From NCBI RefSeq assembly GCF_000227135.1, contig NC_018228.1:179645-243644 (forward strand): a stretch of 64,000 bases of DNA, in the 5' to 3' direction. Both the position numbers and the translations under genes were made by a program. Shown here in pieces: positions 26,311 to 36,793 of the stretch. The notes beneath the pieces were generated by a model that was given only the letters and a program-made list of their open reading frames with translations, had not been told where the DNA came from and made no database searches. Within the stretch, counting starts at the first letter, position 1; every line of letters starts with the position of its first letter. Source of the stretch: Leishmania donovani (taxonomy: Eukaryota; Euglenozoa; Kinetoplastea; Trypanosomatida; Trypanosomatidae).

Positions 26311-28722
26311 ATGTCGGCATCGCCCTTCTCTGCCTTTAACGGCTTCCACGGCAATGATGACGATGATGGCATCACGGCACTCAGCCAAGTGCGCCAGGCG
26401 CTCGCGGAGCGGCGACGGATTCGCTCTGGCGTTTTCGCTGGCGCCGTCGACCCTGCGGCAGCAGCGTCGGCGTCGCCACCCTTGTTGGGCGAGGCGCGCA
26501 AGGACACCAGTCATGAACCCTCCCTCCGTGTGGACCGCGGCGACGAGAACAGCGCTGACTGTCAACGCAGACAAGCGCCTGACTTTCACAAGCAGCACCG
26601 CGAGCGACGGTCGCCATCTGCGCCAGACGCCTTCCTCTCGTGCGTGGAAGACGGAAAACTGCTGTCGGTGAGCTCGTTGCCATCTCCGCTGGCGCGGGCG
26701 ACGTCGGCATCGCCGCCGATATCGAAATCATCGGCGCCGGTGTTGGGGGCGTTGCCCCCGTCGCCTTCGCCGCGCCACATCTCGTACTACGGGGGCTTCC
26801 TGACCCACACGCTGGACGCGCACGACCTTGCGGTGGCCGTGTTCCCAAAGTCGAGCTACACGGACGCCCTGCCGCTGCCGATGTCGGCGCCGCGGACGGA
26901 TAATGAGTCGTCAGTGGCGGCAACGGATCAGAGCAGCGCGCGCGGCCGCCGAGAGAGGCCCGCCGCCAGCGGGCGGTCCAACGCAGCCTTCGACAAAACT
27001 CTCGCGGAGGCGATGGTGTCGACGGTGGAGCGCATGCGCGAGAATGAGAAACGACGCGGCAGCTCCGCGCAGCCGCAGCAGCCGTTGCGGCGCGACTCGC
27101 TCTCGACAAACACCACGATCGGCAGCACCGCTTTTGCCAGCAGCCACAGCCGTGGCGGTGCACCCGCGTTGACGGCGGCGTTGCGCGGCAGCCACAGGCC
27201 TGGACTTCCAACGACGCCCATTACGAGACGCGCCATGGCGGCCTTCGGCCACACCACCGCCGACGTCCTCAATGTCGCGGATGACAACGACAGCGTTGGC
27301 CTTCACCACGCGACGGCGAGAGTGTCGCCGCAACACCACAGCCCCAACGCCGGCGACACAGACGTGTACGCAGGCGATTTCCGCGGCTCACCGATGGCAG
27401 CCCTCACGCGCCCGGCGTCTTCGTCCGCGGCTGCCTCGCAGCACTGTCTGTGCACCTCAGGCACGCCAGAGTCGTCGTCAGCGCCACTGCGGATAACGGC
27501 GCCCCGCGACAAGGAGCGCGCTGCGGCTGCGCGCAACCCGGACGCGCGATCACGGCAGTCGTCAACGTCGCCCACAGCGCTGTCCGTTTTGTGGAACATA
27601 ACCGGGCAGCCCGTGAGCCGCGACTGGGTTCGTGGCCTTTCCGCCACAGCGAGTGGCCGCAGCGGAAGCACGATGATGACGGTCAGCAGCGGCACTGCGG
27701 ACGTGGCAGTGCCGCAGGTTGCTGCAAAGGACGCCGCCCCACAGCTGTCGTATCACCAGCTCACCGAGGCCTTCTACGGCAGCTACAAGGGTGGCGAGAT
27801 GGCGCAGGACGCGTACCTGTACTTCGTTGCTCAGCAGCAGCAGCAGCAGCAGCAGCAGCCCGAGGGAAGCAGTGGCAGCACAAAGTCACGCCATGGCAGC
27901 AAGCACGAGCGATCGAGGCCCTCGGCCGCGATGACGACGACGCCGACACACACCGCTGCAAGAGCTCGGGGTGGGTGCGCGGTACAGCGGGTTTTCGTAT
28001 CAGGACAGTCGGAGAGCCAGCCAGGAATGACCTCGCAAGCCTCAACGACCTCCCTCACAGCCGCCGCTGAAACCCACGCCGCTCCGGCGCAGCTGGAACC
28101 GCGCTTCATTTCCACCGATACCCCACTTTCGACGTTGCGGAGGAGCTCCGATGCCGCAGCAGCAGCAGCAGAGCGGCAGCACCCCCATTCACAGTCCGAG
28201 ACACGGTCGAGAAGCGCCAGCCTTGTCAGCGTCCACAGCAGCAACGACGGCGGTTGTCACAGTAGCGGCAGTCGTGGTAATGGGCACGGTGCCTCCTCGC
28301 CGTCGTCTCCGCTGAGGCTGTCGGTTACCGCGAGGGCGGTAACAGCAGCGACAACCGCAGCGAGGGGCGCTGTGAGGGAGCCTGTCGACGTCGGGAGAGT
28401 TCAGCCGCAGCAGCAGCAGCAGCCATGGAAGACCTCGACAAGCAAGAAGAGGTCCACTGCTGTAGCGGTGGCGCATGCTGCACCTAGCCAGCGTCGCGGC
28501 TCTGGAAGGTCGTCGTTCTCGATGGATGCGGAGCCGAGGGATATCGAGGTGGACCAGATCAGTGAGCCACCATCGGCTGCAGCGTCGTCATCAGCCACAG
28601 CGGCGACAGAAACCGCAACAGCGACTGACCGCATCCGGAACCTGCTGCACAAGTCGGTGTCCATCTACCAAGAGGCGCAGCAACAGCAGTCGGAGCCGCA
28701 TGAGGGCCCTCCAGATGCGTGA
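26311..28722 (+). CDS. Hypothetical protein, Ser/Gln-rich
   Basis: This encodes 803 residues from ATG 26311. No family is recognised. Short ordered patches stand out in an otherwise disordered chain: the N-terminus (FSAFNGFHGNDDDDG and a following helix ALSQVRQALAERRRIRSG), a segment near residue 155 (HISYYGGFLTHTLDAHDLAV), one near residue 490 (LSYHQLTEAFYGSYKGGEMA, leading into a poly-Gln run at bases 27832-27858), and a C-terminal helix (IRNLLHKSVSIYQEAQQQQ). The two Tyr-Gly patches look related and could be binding modules. There is no signal peptide, membrane segment or catalytic motif. Codon use matches neighbouring genes, so it is real. Confidence 0.8.
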   Translation: MSASPFSAFNGFHGNDDDDGITALSQVRQALAERRRIRSGVFAGAVDPAAAASASPPLLGEARKDTSHEPSLRVDRGDENSADCQRRQAPDFHKQHRERRSPSAPDAFLSCVEDGKLLSVSSLPSPLARATSASPPISKSSAPVLGALPPSPSPRHISYYGGFLTHTLDAHDLAVAVFPKSSYTDALPLPMSAPRTDNESSVAATDQSSARGRRERPAASGRSNAAFDKTLAEAMVSTVERMRENEKRRGSSAQPQQPLRRDSLSTNTTIGSTAFASSHSRGGAPALTAALRGSHRPGLPTTPITRRAMAAFGHTTADVLNVADDNDSVGLHHATARVSPQHHSPNAGDTDVYAGDFRGSPMAALTRPASSSAAASQHCLCTSGTPESSSAPLRITAPRDKERAAAARNPDARSRQSSTSPTALSVLWNITGQPVSRDWVRGLSATASGRSGSTMMTVSSGTADVAVPQVAAKDAAPQLSYHQLTEAFYGSYKGGEMAQDAYLYFVAQQQQQQQQQPEGSSGSTKSRHGSKHERSRPSAAMTTTPTHTAARARGGCAVQRVFVSGQSESQPGMTSQASTTSLTAAAETHAAPAQLEPRFISTDTPLSTLRRSSDAAAAAAERQHPHSQSETRSRSASLVSVHSSNDGGCHSSGSRGNGHGASSPSSPLRLSVTARAVTAATTAARGAVREPVDVGRVQPQQQQQPWKTSTSKKRSTAVAVAHAAPSQRRGSGRSSFSMDAEPRDIEVDQISEPPSAAASSSATAATETATATDRIRNLLHKSVSIYQEAQQQQSEPHEGPPDA

Positions 28723-29352
28723 GGGAGTTGTTCGTGACGTTCTAGCCACCCGAGGAGCGGGTGACAGGTGCCTCCGAAGGACAGGGATGAGCCTCCCAGA
28801 CTCCGACACCGTTGACTACCAGCGTGGCTTGGTTCGCTGCTGTCGCTCCGGTGCGCGCGCCCGCTCATCCAACGCGGTATCGTCCTCGATCCTACAGACA
28901 GTCGCACGCGCGGATGGGGAGTGAGGGGAGGGGGCCGTGCCACCCACACCACCTCACCACGCCGCGGCGAACAGCGTCGCCCTTCGATGCATATTATAAT
29001 ACGCGTTTGCCACTCCCTTGCTCGGCGCACACACACCTCACACCCCCTCCACCCCCGGCAACGGCCATCGGACACGCGCTCACGCAGGGCAGACGCGCGC
29101 GCCCCCCCCCCCTCATCCTCCTCTTTTCTCTGTCGACGGTCAGAACGGGCACCGGCGAAACGATGCGCGGTTGGGGGGAGGACCGCCGGCCACCAACACG
29201 GACCACAGGCACACACACGCATATATATATATTTACATGCGTGTGTGTGCATGTGTGTGTACGGGCCTCTTAAGCCAGTGATGCGGTGCCTCCGTGAGTC
29301 GATGGCGCCTCCATCCCCCTACTCGCTCTCGGTTTGGGGTCACTGCATCGAA

Positions 29353-29402
29353 GTTCGTTGCTCTTCTTCAGCCGTCTCGCTACGGCACAGATGACGGGGT
29401 GG
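29353..29402 (-). repeat. Dispersed 50-bp repeat, copy 2
   Basis: It matches 7168-7217 at 47 of 50 positions. The sequence to its right runs into CA repeats and then the assembly gap, so its full extent is unknown. Confidence 0.6.
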
Positions 29403-29451
29403 GGCGGCGGCGCACACACACACACACACGCACACGCCTCCGTGCGTGGGG

Positions 29452-29870
29452 NNNNNNNNNNNNNNNNNNNNNNNNNNNNNNNNNNNNNNNNNNNNNNNNN
29501 NNNNNNNNNNNNNNNNNNNNNNNNNNNNNNNNNNNNNNNNNNNNNNNNNNNNNNNNNNNNNNNNNNNNNNNNNNNNNNNNNNNNNNNNNNNNNNNNNNNN
29601 NNNNNNNNNNNNNNNNNNNNNNNNNNNNNNNNNNNNNNNNNNNNNNNNNNNNNNNNNNNNNNNNNNNNNNNNNNNNNNNNNNNNNNNNNNNNNNNNNNNN
29701 NNNNNNNNNNNNNNNNNNNNNNNNNNNNNNNNNNNNNNNNNNNNNNNNNNNNNNNNNNNNNNNNNNNNNNNNNNNNNNNNNNNNNNNNNNNNNNNNNNNN
29801 NNNNNNNNNNNNNNNNNNNNNNNNNNNNNNNNNNNNNNNNNNNNNNNNNNNNNNNNNNNNNNNNNNNNNN
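29452..29870. other. Assembly gap (419 N)
   Basis: A run of N flanked by G-rich sequence (G9 on the right) and preceded by (CA)n, typical of a failed microsatellite region. Its real length is unknown. Confidence 1.
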
Positions 29871-30631
29871 GGGGGGGGGAGGGGGCCTGTGAAAGGGTTA
29901 TTGAGGGCTGGCGTAGAGTCGGCGTTGGCGTGATGGGATGACCTCACGTTGCGAGGAAGAGGAAGAGGAGACGAGACGAGACGTTGTCTGGTCGACTTTG
30001 CGGGCGCGCGCGCAGGCACAAGTAATGCATATCCCTATGCATCTAGCTATCTATCTCACTGAACTCCCAGTGCGCGCGAGAGAGAGGGGGTGGGACGGGC
30101 TCGTGATGCCGTTGCGTGCGTCTCTCTGCTTCTCTACCTCTGCGGTCACGGAGGCCCACACACACACACACACACACGCACGCGCACTTTATTCATCGCC
30201 GTCGTCCAATTCTGCTCTCTGCACCTTGTGCAAGGGCGCATGTGTCTGCCGGCATCTGCGTCGCGCGGGTCTGCAGCACAGGCGGACAGCGACTCGGTCC
30301 TCAGGACCCTCCCCCCCCCCCTTTTTTCGATATACGGCACCGTGACCCGTTGCACGCGGAGACGCGTGGGCCAGATGCGCTGTCGCCGGACGTGGATGGA
30401 TCAAGCAGTAAGCGTCTCTACTCCGCGCCCTCGCCCCTTCAAACCTGTCCTTGTCCACCCATCTCCTCTCTCGCTCCGCTGCTTGCACGCTCATCATGGG
30501 TGCCGGTTGTGGGCGGTCGCCACATCAATCCTCACACACACACACACACGCATGTATACACGTGTGTGTGCGCGCGCGTGCGTGCGTGCCGTCCCCTTCG
30601 CGGCAGCTCCTCCAACTGCCTTAGCCCGCCC

Positions 30632-30707
30632 ATTCCGTTTTCCGCTGCCTCTCTCTCTCCACACCCCACCACCACCACCACCACCACCACGGCCACCTCG
30701 CGGCAAG
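30632..30707 (+). promoter_or_regulatory. Candidate trans-splice region
   Basis: A CT-rich tract and (ACC)n lead to AG at 30706-30707, 44 nt upstream of the ATG at 30751. Confidence 0.5.
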
Positions 30708-30750
30708 ACAAGAAGCAGCCCACAACGCCAGCAGCACAGCACCACCCACC

Positions 30751-31449
30751 ATGAGCAAGTCCGACCTTGCCAACGACGCGCAGGTGCCCATGCGCGCCAC
30801 GGTGCTGCGATTCGGCGACGACGTCGAAGGCGCCAGCTACCCGGAAGCCGCTCTCGCCATCGAAGATGCTGCGGTGCCGGCCGAGGCGGAAGTCGATGTG
30901 TGCCACGGCAGGGACAGTAGTGGCGGCGATCATGAGAGCGTGCCGCACCCCGCACAGACCCCGCGGCACGACTTCACGAGTGGCATCCTCGACTGCCACG
31001 AGAGCTGCGCCGTGTGTCTCGACGCTTGCCTGTGCATGTACTGCACCGCCAGTGCGCACCACAACTTTCTCATAAACGACACGGAGGGTATTTACCTCCC
31101 CGTCTGCTGGGGGCTGTTCTGCGTCGATGTCGGGCTCAGCGCAGTGTCCTCGTACCTGCCGAGCTCGCTCCACTTCCACACCTACTTTATGCGCAGCGCC
31201 ATCCGCAGCCGCTACAACCTGCACTCGGCGGGCGCGCCTGTCAACTCCAATACGCACGGCAGCAGCAGCAGCAGCAGCGGCTGTGGCTGTTCGACGGAGT
31301 CGATTTTGGATCTCCTGACCGTATGGTTCTGCCTGCCGTGCGCCGTTGCCCAGCATCAGCGCGAGATCATGCACCAGGGCGACTGGTGCGGCGGCGTCTT
31401 CAGCAACCGTTACTCGCTGCAGGCCCCAGCGACAGTGCACACAGTCTAG
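30751..31449 (+). CDS. PLAC8-family cysteine-rich protein (first of two)
   Basis: This encodes 232 residues from ATG 30751 (CACCATGA). The PLAC8 domain spans about residues 74-215. It opens with DFTSGILDCHES, has a dense cysteine block (CAVCLDACLCMYCTASAHHN) and closes with the family signature WFCLPCAVAQHQREIMHQGDW. A Ser/Gly linker containing a Cys pair sits between the halves, and the hydrophobic stretch around LPVCWGLFCVDVGLS may associate with membrane. PLAC8 proteins in plants and animals are cortical or membrane proteins linked to cell size and metal or calcium transport. The trypanosomatid members are uncharacterised (some are named ama1 in genome annotations). The next gene is a diverged paralogue. 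One arm of a 387-bp inverted repeat lies about 1.26 kb downstream. Confidence 0.88.
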   Translation: MSKSDLANDAQVPMRATVLRFGDDVEGASYPEAALAIEDAAVPAEAEVDVCHGRDSSGGDHESVPHPAQTPRHDFTSGILDCHESCAVCLDACLCMYCTASAHHNFLINDTEGIYLPVCWGLFCVDVGLSAVSSYLPSSLHFHTYFMRSAIRSRYNLHSAGAPVNSNTHGSSSSSSGCGCSTESILDLLTVWFCLPCAVAQHQREIMHQGDWCGGVFSNRYSLQAPATVHTV

Positions 31450-32709
31450 CTGACGGCACCCGCTCGGCAGGAGAGGGAAGGGGAGGACGGGATCGGACTG
31501 GCTAAATGGCACTAGAGTCATCTGTGCATGCATGGGTCTTCGCATGGTGCCTTTAGATGGTGCAACACGCACGCACTCGCCGCCGACATCACCCCTCACC
31601 GCTGCGCCTTCAGCGCTCCCCCTCCCTCAACTACGGCCATCTGTGTTTGCCTTTGTGTTTCTCTGCCCCGCCCCCCCCTACCCCACTCACTCACTCGTAC
31701 TCCCTCGTCCAATCATCTTCCAACACCACCACCACCGGCGGCAGCGGCAGCGGCAGCGGCAACAGCGTATATATATATATATGTGTGTGTGTGCGTGTGT
31801 GTCTGCTTGCTTCCCCCTTGCTCTCCCTCGGCCACGTACCTCATCGCACGCGCACACACGCACACACTGTCCGCGTCCGTGTCCGTCTCTCGCGTGCTTG
31901 CTTCCGATCTCTTGACCATCACACCCCCTCCCCCGCCCCCACCCCCTCGATGCTCTCGCTGTGGTTGGTGTTCTGCTTTCCGGGTAGATTGGGCGTATCG
32001 TTGGTCCCGCTTCCATGTGCTTGCTGTTCTCTCTATATATATATTTCGTGAATCGGTGGACGGTTGTTCGGACGTGCCGCGCGGCAGCGGCGGAGAGTGT
32101 GCGTTGGTGTGCCGCCCGTCCATGTGCTTGTGCTCTCTCTCTGTGTATGTGTTTTCGCTCAGCGTTTGTGTGTGTGTGTGTGTGTGGAAGCGCTGGGCAT
32201 CAGGGCGTCGTTGTCTGACGCATGAGCGGACACCACCACTCCACCACCACCAAAACCACCACCCTCGCCCCTCGACCCGCGCGCATGCATTCCCCCAGAC
32301 GCAGGCCAGCGGTGCGGTGGCATCGGATGAGGCAAAACGCGGAGCCCCTTCCCCTTTCCCACTGGCCACCACCTCGATGCTCTCTCCTTCACAGCAACGC
32401 TGATCACCTACGCGCGTGTGAAGGGTGCGAGTGACGGTGATGATGATGGTTTATCAACCCCGATCCCCCTCGCCCTCCTCCTCCTTCCCTCGCTGCACAC
32501 ATGCGGACAAGCGAAGCTCACCCACACGCACACACACACTCCGCCTCTCCCCTCTCCGCTCACCCACAGACACGCACACGTACCCGCGCTGTCGCACGCT
32601 CGCGCCGGCGACAGGCGAGCCTGTGTGCCTCCTTCTCTGCCTCCTTTCCCTGTTCGCTCCGTCCTACTCTGCCTCGATGTCCTCCAAGTCGCCATGCCCG
32701 CCGTGCGTT

Positions 32710-33096
32710 GGGCGCAGGCGCTGCACGTACCGCTCTTCATCGTCTTGTGGGCGTCTGCGCGCGCGCGTATAGGTATTTCCCTTCCCTTGCCAGCATGCGC
32801 GTGTGCGTGTGTGGTGAGAGAAGGAGAGAAGGGCGGGGGAGGAGCGTGTGCGAGGGCGTTGCACGGGAGGCCATGAAGCGAGTCGGGCATCGTCGTCGCC
32901 ATCGGCCGGGCCTCTGGTCTGTGTGTATGTGTATGTGTGTGCGTGTAGGGGAGGGAGGGGCGATGTGTGCACACACACTCGGTTGCTGGCGTAGGACAGA
33001 GAGACGACGGCAAGGAGGAGCGCACGCCCAGGCAGGGGGTGGGGTGGGGTGGGGTGGGGGGAGCGCGTCGTCAGCATACCCAAGGCACGCCTTCGG
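32710..33096 (+). repeat. 387-bp inverted repeat, arm A
   Basis: This segment is the reverse complement of 36794-37180 over its full 387 bases, with only a few differences seen by eye (for example GTATGC against GCATGC on the same strand, and GACGCCC against GACCTCC). It contains a G-quadruplex motif on the + strand (33035-33061). Confidence 0.92.
33035..33061 (+). other. G-quadruplex motif in arm A
   Basis: Five consecutive runs of four or more G separated by single T (GGGGGTGGGGTGGGGTGGGG and onward). On arm B the G-rich strand is the minus strand (36829-36855). Confidence 0.85.
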
Positions 33097-33648
33097 CTTC
33101 CTGTGTTTCGATAACGCAGCTGCTCCTCTCGGCAAGGCAAGCGCATGCGCGCGGACGCGGGTGTTCGCGGCGTCGCCAGTGTAGTCTCCCCTCACCGAGT
33201 TGCTCTGTTTCTCTGACGTCACCGCCGGCGAATCCGGTGTGCGAGTGGTGGAAAGACCGAGGGAGGGGGAGGAAGGAGGGGACTGTGCGCACGCCTTCTC
33301 TGATCGCGATATCGCGGGCAGGCGAGAACCCGAAAGATCGCACATGTATCGCGATGCAAGCGATGAGTCTACGGCTCGGCTGCCATCTGCACGACCGCCG
33401 CAGCCGCAGCGCCAAGAGTTCAGGGCAAGTGTAGATGCTCCTTCCCCTCACCAGAGCTCGCCTCAGGAGGCGCGCGCACGTGCCTACAGAGCGAATCGCA
33501 TGTCGCGGGATTCGCCGAGTCGCGTGTGGAGTCCTGACCTTCCCCTCCTTGCCTACCCTCCTCCCTCAACCCCGTCCCCGCTGGCGCCTCGCAGGCATCT
33601 GCCAAGCAGATCTGTATCCCATGCACACACCGACTCACCTCCGCACCA

Positions 33649-33693
33649 CTTCTCTCGCTCTCGCCTCTCGCCCTCGCTTTTTCTGTCCGTCAG
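33649..33693 (+). promoter_or_regulatory. Candidate trans-splice acceptor
   Basis: A 40-nt CT tract with a T5 run ends in GTCAG, with AG at 33692-33693, 82 nt upstream of the ATG at 33775. Confidence 0.6.
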
Positions 33694-33774
33694 CTACGCA
33701 CAACGACTTCGTCACCGTCGCGCGCCCTGTTTCCCAGCACAAGTCTCTGGGCACACGCAGAACACGTATCGGTC

Positions 33775-35454
33775 ATGTCCACATCCTTGCCGCTCTCGAG
33801 CAGCCACTGCACGGCCAACGAAAATGACAGCAGTGCGCCGCTGTCGCTGCTGCCGCAACCCCATCAACAACGACACCAGCTGCAGGCGATGGTGTACGTG
33901 CCGCCATCTAGTGAGGTGCATGGTGTGCCAATCCTCTACCGGCAGAACGACGGCACGGACGCCCCGGCGCCGCTGGTCGATGAGCTTCGGCGCAGTGCAT
34001 TTTACCGAAGCAACAGCAGTGGTGCCGCCCTCAGCACTCGAGGGAGTCTCCACAGCGTCGTCACGGGCAGCGATGCGCCCTCGTCTCTGCCGGGCAACTC
34101 GGTGGGAAGCGGGTCAGGCCATAGCGGATGGTCGCCTGCAATCTCTGGACTACCCGGAGTGCAGCGGGAGGAAGCGCTGTCGACGAACAACACGGGCAGC
34201 GACAGCTCCGCACAGACCAGCTTGCACTACATGCAAGGTAGCACCGGTAACAACAACGGCTCGTACATGGCGGTGGTGAAGCCCGTCTTCAACTGGTCGC
34301 AGCGCACGCAGTACGCAGCGCCGCCACAGCATCCGTACATGGCATACCACTACCAGCTGCAGCAGCAGCAGCCCTACACGTTGTCCGCCTGCATGGCAGC
34401 GCCGCCCGGGTCGCCAGCATTCTGCCCGCCTTCCGCGCAGTACCAGTACGCCTATGTGCCTGCCGCCAGTTACGTGGCGACAAGCAGCTGTGCATGCAGT
34501 GGCAGCAACGACGGTCCGCTGCCGTATCCGCTGCAGCCCGAGGCCGCACCAGGGTATGGTGAGGAGCAGGCATCCCTGCTGTGGAACACAGGCCTCTTCG
34601 GCCTCGCCACGGACGTCCCCTCTGCCATGGACTCCGTCATGTGCATCTACTGCATCAGCAGCACGCACTTCAACTATCTGTACCGCCAGCAGCGTGGCAT
34701 GTTCGATCCGATCACCGCCGCTCTCCTGTGCTTCGATGTTTGTTGGTGCATGCAGTTGTGGCCCGTTGTCACGCCGCTGTCGTCCATCACGTTGCACACG
34801 TTCATCATCCGCAGAGAGCTGCGGAAGCGCTATGGCCTCGTCGGCAACGACCTATTCGTGAAGATGGATCGTCTCAATGCCGACACTGCAGCGGCGACGG
34901 AGGCGGGCGAGACGGGGGCACAAGCTGAGGAGGCGACGACGGCGGAGGTAGAGTCGCAGCTGCACAGGGCATGCGACAGCGACGTCACGGTGGAGGCTGC
35001 GGCTGCTGAGCCAGCAGGCACGGGGGAAGTTGCCGCAGAAGTGACGTCAGTGACGCCCCCGGTCACAGCACCATCTGAAGCTGCCGCGCCACGCACAGGA
35101 GAATCGGACGTGATGGCGACACACGCCACGCCGTGTGCCCCATGGTATTCGAAGCTGAAGCTGAGCGAGGAGTGGGAAAGTATCTTTTTGGATGTGCTCG
35201 TCTCCTGCTTCTGTGTGCCGTGCGCGGTGGCACAGCACCATCGCGAGTTGTCTATACGCGGCGACTGGCCCGGCAACGCCATTGTGAGTCGAGGCGACTT
35301 CACCGCCCGCGGGCAGCACTACCTCCCGCATGGGCTGCAGCACCAACATCCGCAGCTGGGCGGGACGGTGATGCCGATGATACCCGTTGAGCCACCGGTC
35401 ATAACCGTCGCTGGTGTCGGCGCGGGTGGTGTAACGCTGACGAACATGGCGTAA
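33775..35454 (+). CDS. PLAC8-family protein with long N-terminus and split domain (second of two)
   Basis: This encodes 559 residues from ATG 33775. The first 255 residues are Ser/Gln/Tyr-rich and disordered. The PLAC8 domain begins near residue 262 (LLWNTGLFGLATD), has a Cys pair as CIYCISSTHFNYLYRQQRGM, and ends with CFCVPCAVAQHHRELSIRGDW, which is clearly related to the gene at 30751. Between the halves lies an acidic Ala/Glu/Thr-rich insert of about 100 residues (roughly 357-460) absent from the neighbour. The cysteine block of the first half is also reduced. The protein is probably membrane-associated; its function is unknown. The gene is bracketed by the two arms of the 387-bp inverted repeat. 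Confidence 0.85.
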   Translation: MSTSLPLSSSHCTANENDSSAPLSLLPQPHQQRHQLQAMVYVPPSSEVHGVPILYRQNDGTDAPAPLVDELRRSAFYRSNSSGAALSTRGSLHSVVTGSDAPSSLPGNSVGSGSGHSGWSPAISGLPGVQREEALSTNNTGSDSSAQTSLHYMQGSTGNNNGSYMAVVKPVFNWSQRTQYAAPPQHPYMAYHYQLQQQQPYTLSACMAAPPGSPAFCPPSAQYQYAYVPAASYVATSSCACSGSNDGPLPYPLQPEAAPGYGEEQASLLWNTGLFGLATDVPSAMDSVMCIYCISSTHFNYLYRQQRGMFDPITAALLCFDVCWCMQLWPVVTPLSSITLHTFIIRRELRKRYGLVGNDLFVKMDRLNADTAAATEAGETGAQAEEATTAEVESQLHRACDSDVTVEAAAAEPAGTGEVAAEVTSVTPPVTAPSEAAAPRTGESDVMATHATPCAPWYSKLKLSEEWESIFLDVLVSCFCVPCAVAQHHRELSIRGDWPGNAIVSRGDFTARGQHYLPHGLQHQHPQLGGTVMPMIPVEPPVITVAGVGAGGVTLTNMA

Positions 35455-36793
35455 CCTCTTTCACAATGTGTGCCGACGCGTGCGCGTCGGCGTGCCGGTG
35501 CGGCTCTCGTTTGTGTGTGTGTGTGTGTGTCTTTCTCACCGCGCGTCCACACGATGCCTAGTCCCTACCCCACCCCACTCCCTACTCCACCACAGCGGTT
35601 GTGATGCGTGAGTCCTGCGCTCGTGAGGCCCCCCCCCCACTCCACACACCCCACATCCCTCGTGTGGGGCGGGGGGAGGCGCTCCAGCTCTCTCGCTCGG
35701 TGTGGGTGCTCCTATCGACCTTGCTCTCTCTCTCTCCTCTCTGTCAGCGCTTGGTATCTGCCTATCTGCCTACATATATATATATATATATGCGTATAAA
35801 CATCTATACACTTATTGGTGGGTGGGTGGGTGGCAGACGCTCCTGTCTCTAACTCTGCGTTGTCCGAAGCAGACGCTCATCGATGTACCCATCCCATCTC
35901 CCTCCATCAACCGATCCTCCTTCTCTTCCGCGCGTGCTGCTGTCCTTGTTCTTGTTTCCGTGTTGTTGTCGTCATCGTCTTCTGTTGATACGGCAGGCAA
36001 CGATCATCATGGTGTCCATGATGATCCTCCATCTCTCTGCGTGCCTGCCTGCCTCTCTGTTGGCCCGTGTGGTTCCGTGCATGTGTTTCTCTACCGACAG
36101 TACTCGCCGGCGCCATCCCCTCCTCCTCCCTCCGCCGCCGTCCCCCGCTCACTGTCATGTGAGCTTGAGCATCTCATGTCTCCGGCTCTCTTTGCGGCGT
36201 GTGACGTCGCTTTTTCGTGTCGTCGAGTCTCCTCGTGCTCCCACCTCCCCCCCCCTCCCTCCCTCCCTCTCCTTGCGTCTGCATCCGTCGGTGTCCGTGT
36301 GCGGATCTGCCGCCGCGCTGTGCGCACGAGAGTATTGGCTGCCACCAGTGAGCATGTCTCTGCTTGAACCTCCATATACGCCTGACCGCGCACACACACG
36401 GGGCACACCGCGAGAGACGCACCAAGCGCCTGTGTATGTGTGTGTGTGTGTGTACCAGAAGGAGACGGAGACGTACAAGACTCGTCGTTCTGCGTGGTGA
36501 CGCCAACGGATTCGCTTGCGACCAGCTCATGGTGGTTTGCGGTAGATGCTAAGAAAGGAGTGCGGAGGAAGAAAAGACGCCGCACCCACGCGCACACGCG
36601 CGTGGGTGTCTTTCTGCTTTTTTATTTGATGCCCCAGTGTGCGGCGGTGGATGCCGAATCTCTTGGTTACCCAAATCACCGGTCGTATCACTGGCGTGGC
36701 CCGTCTCGGCGTAGGTGTCGTGATCGCAACGATCAGCTTGCACTTCACCATCGTTGTTGTCCTTGTTAGGCGGGGATGGCCGACGTGGTAATC

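Larger units (their letters stand above)
28723..30750. other. Intergenic spacer with assembly gap
   Basis: It contains (TA)n (29221-29232), the second copy of a 50-bp dispersed element (29353-29402), (CA)n (29411-29429), a 419-base gap, CA and TG tracts (30159-30177, 30533-30570) and (ACC)n near 30665-30690. No gene is seen outside the gap. Confidence 0.75.
31450..33774. other. Intergenic spacer with inverted-repeat arm A
   Basis: This 2.3 kb spacer contains (TA)n-(TG)n (31768-31803), a second (TA)n (32035-32045), (TG)n (32166-32185), the 387-bp arm A (32710-33096) and pyrimidine tracts leading to an acceptor at 33692. The frame at 33200-33700 is open but lacks coding character. Confidence 0.75.

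Noticed and set aside
30532..31599. 355-residue minus-strand frame
   Set aside because: It is antisense to the PLAC8 gene and encodes Val/His-rich shadow sequence; there is no other sign of minus-strand genes.
33200..33774. Open frame of about 190 codons before the second PLAC8 gene
   Set aside because: It contains the pyrimidine tract and acceptor of that gene, and beyond 33775 it is out of frame with it; no conserved motif.
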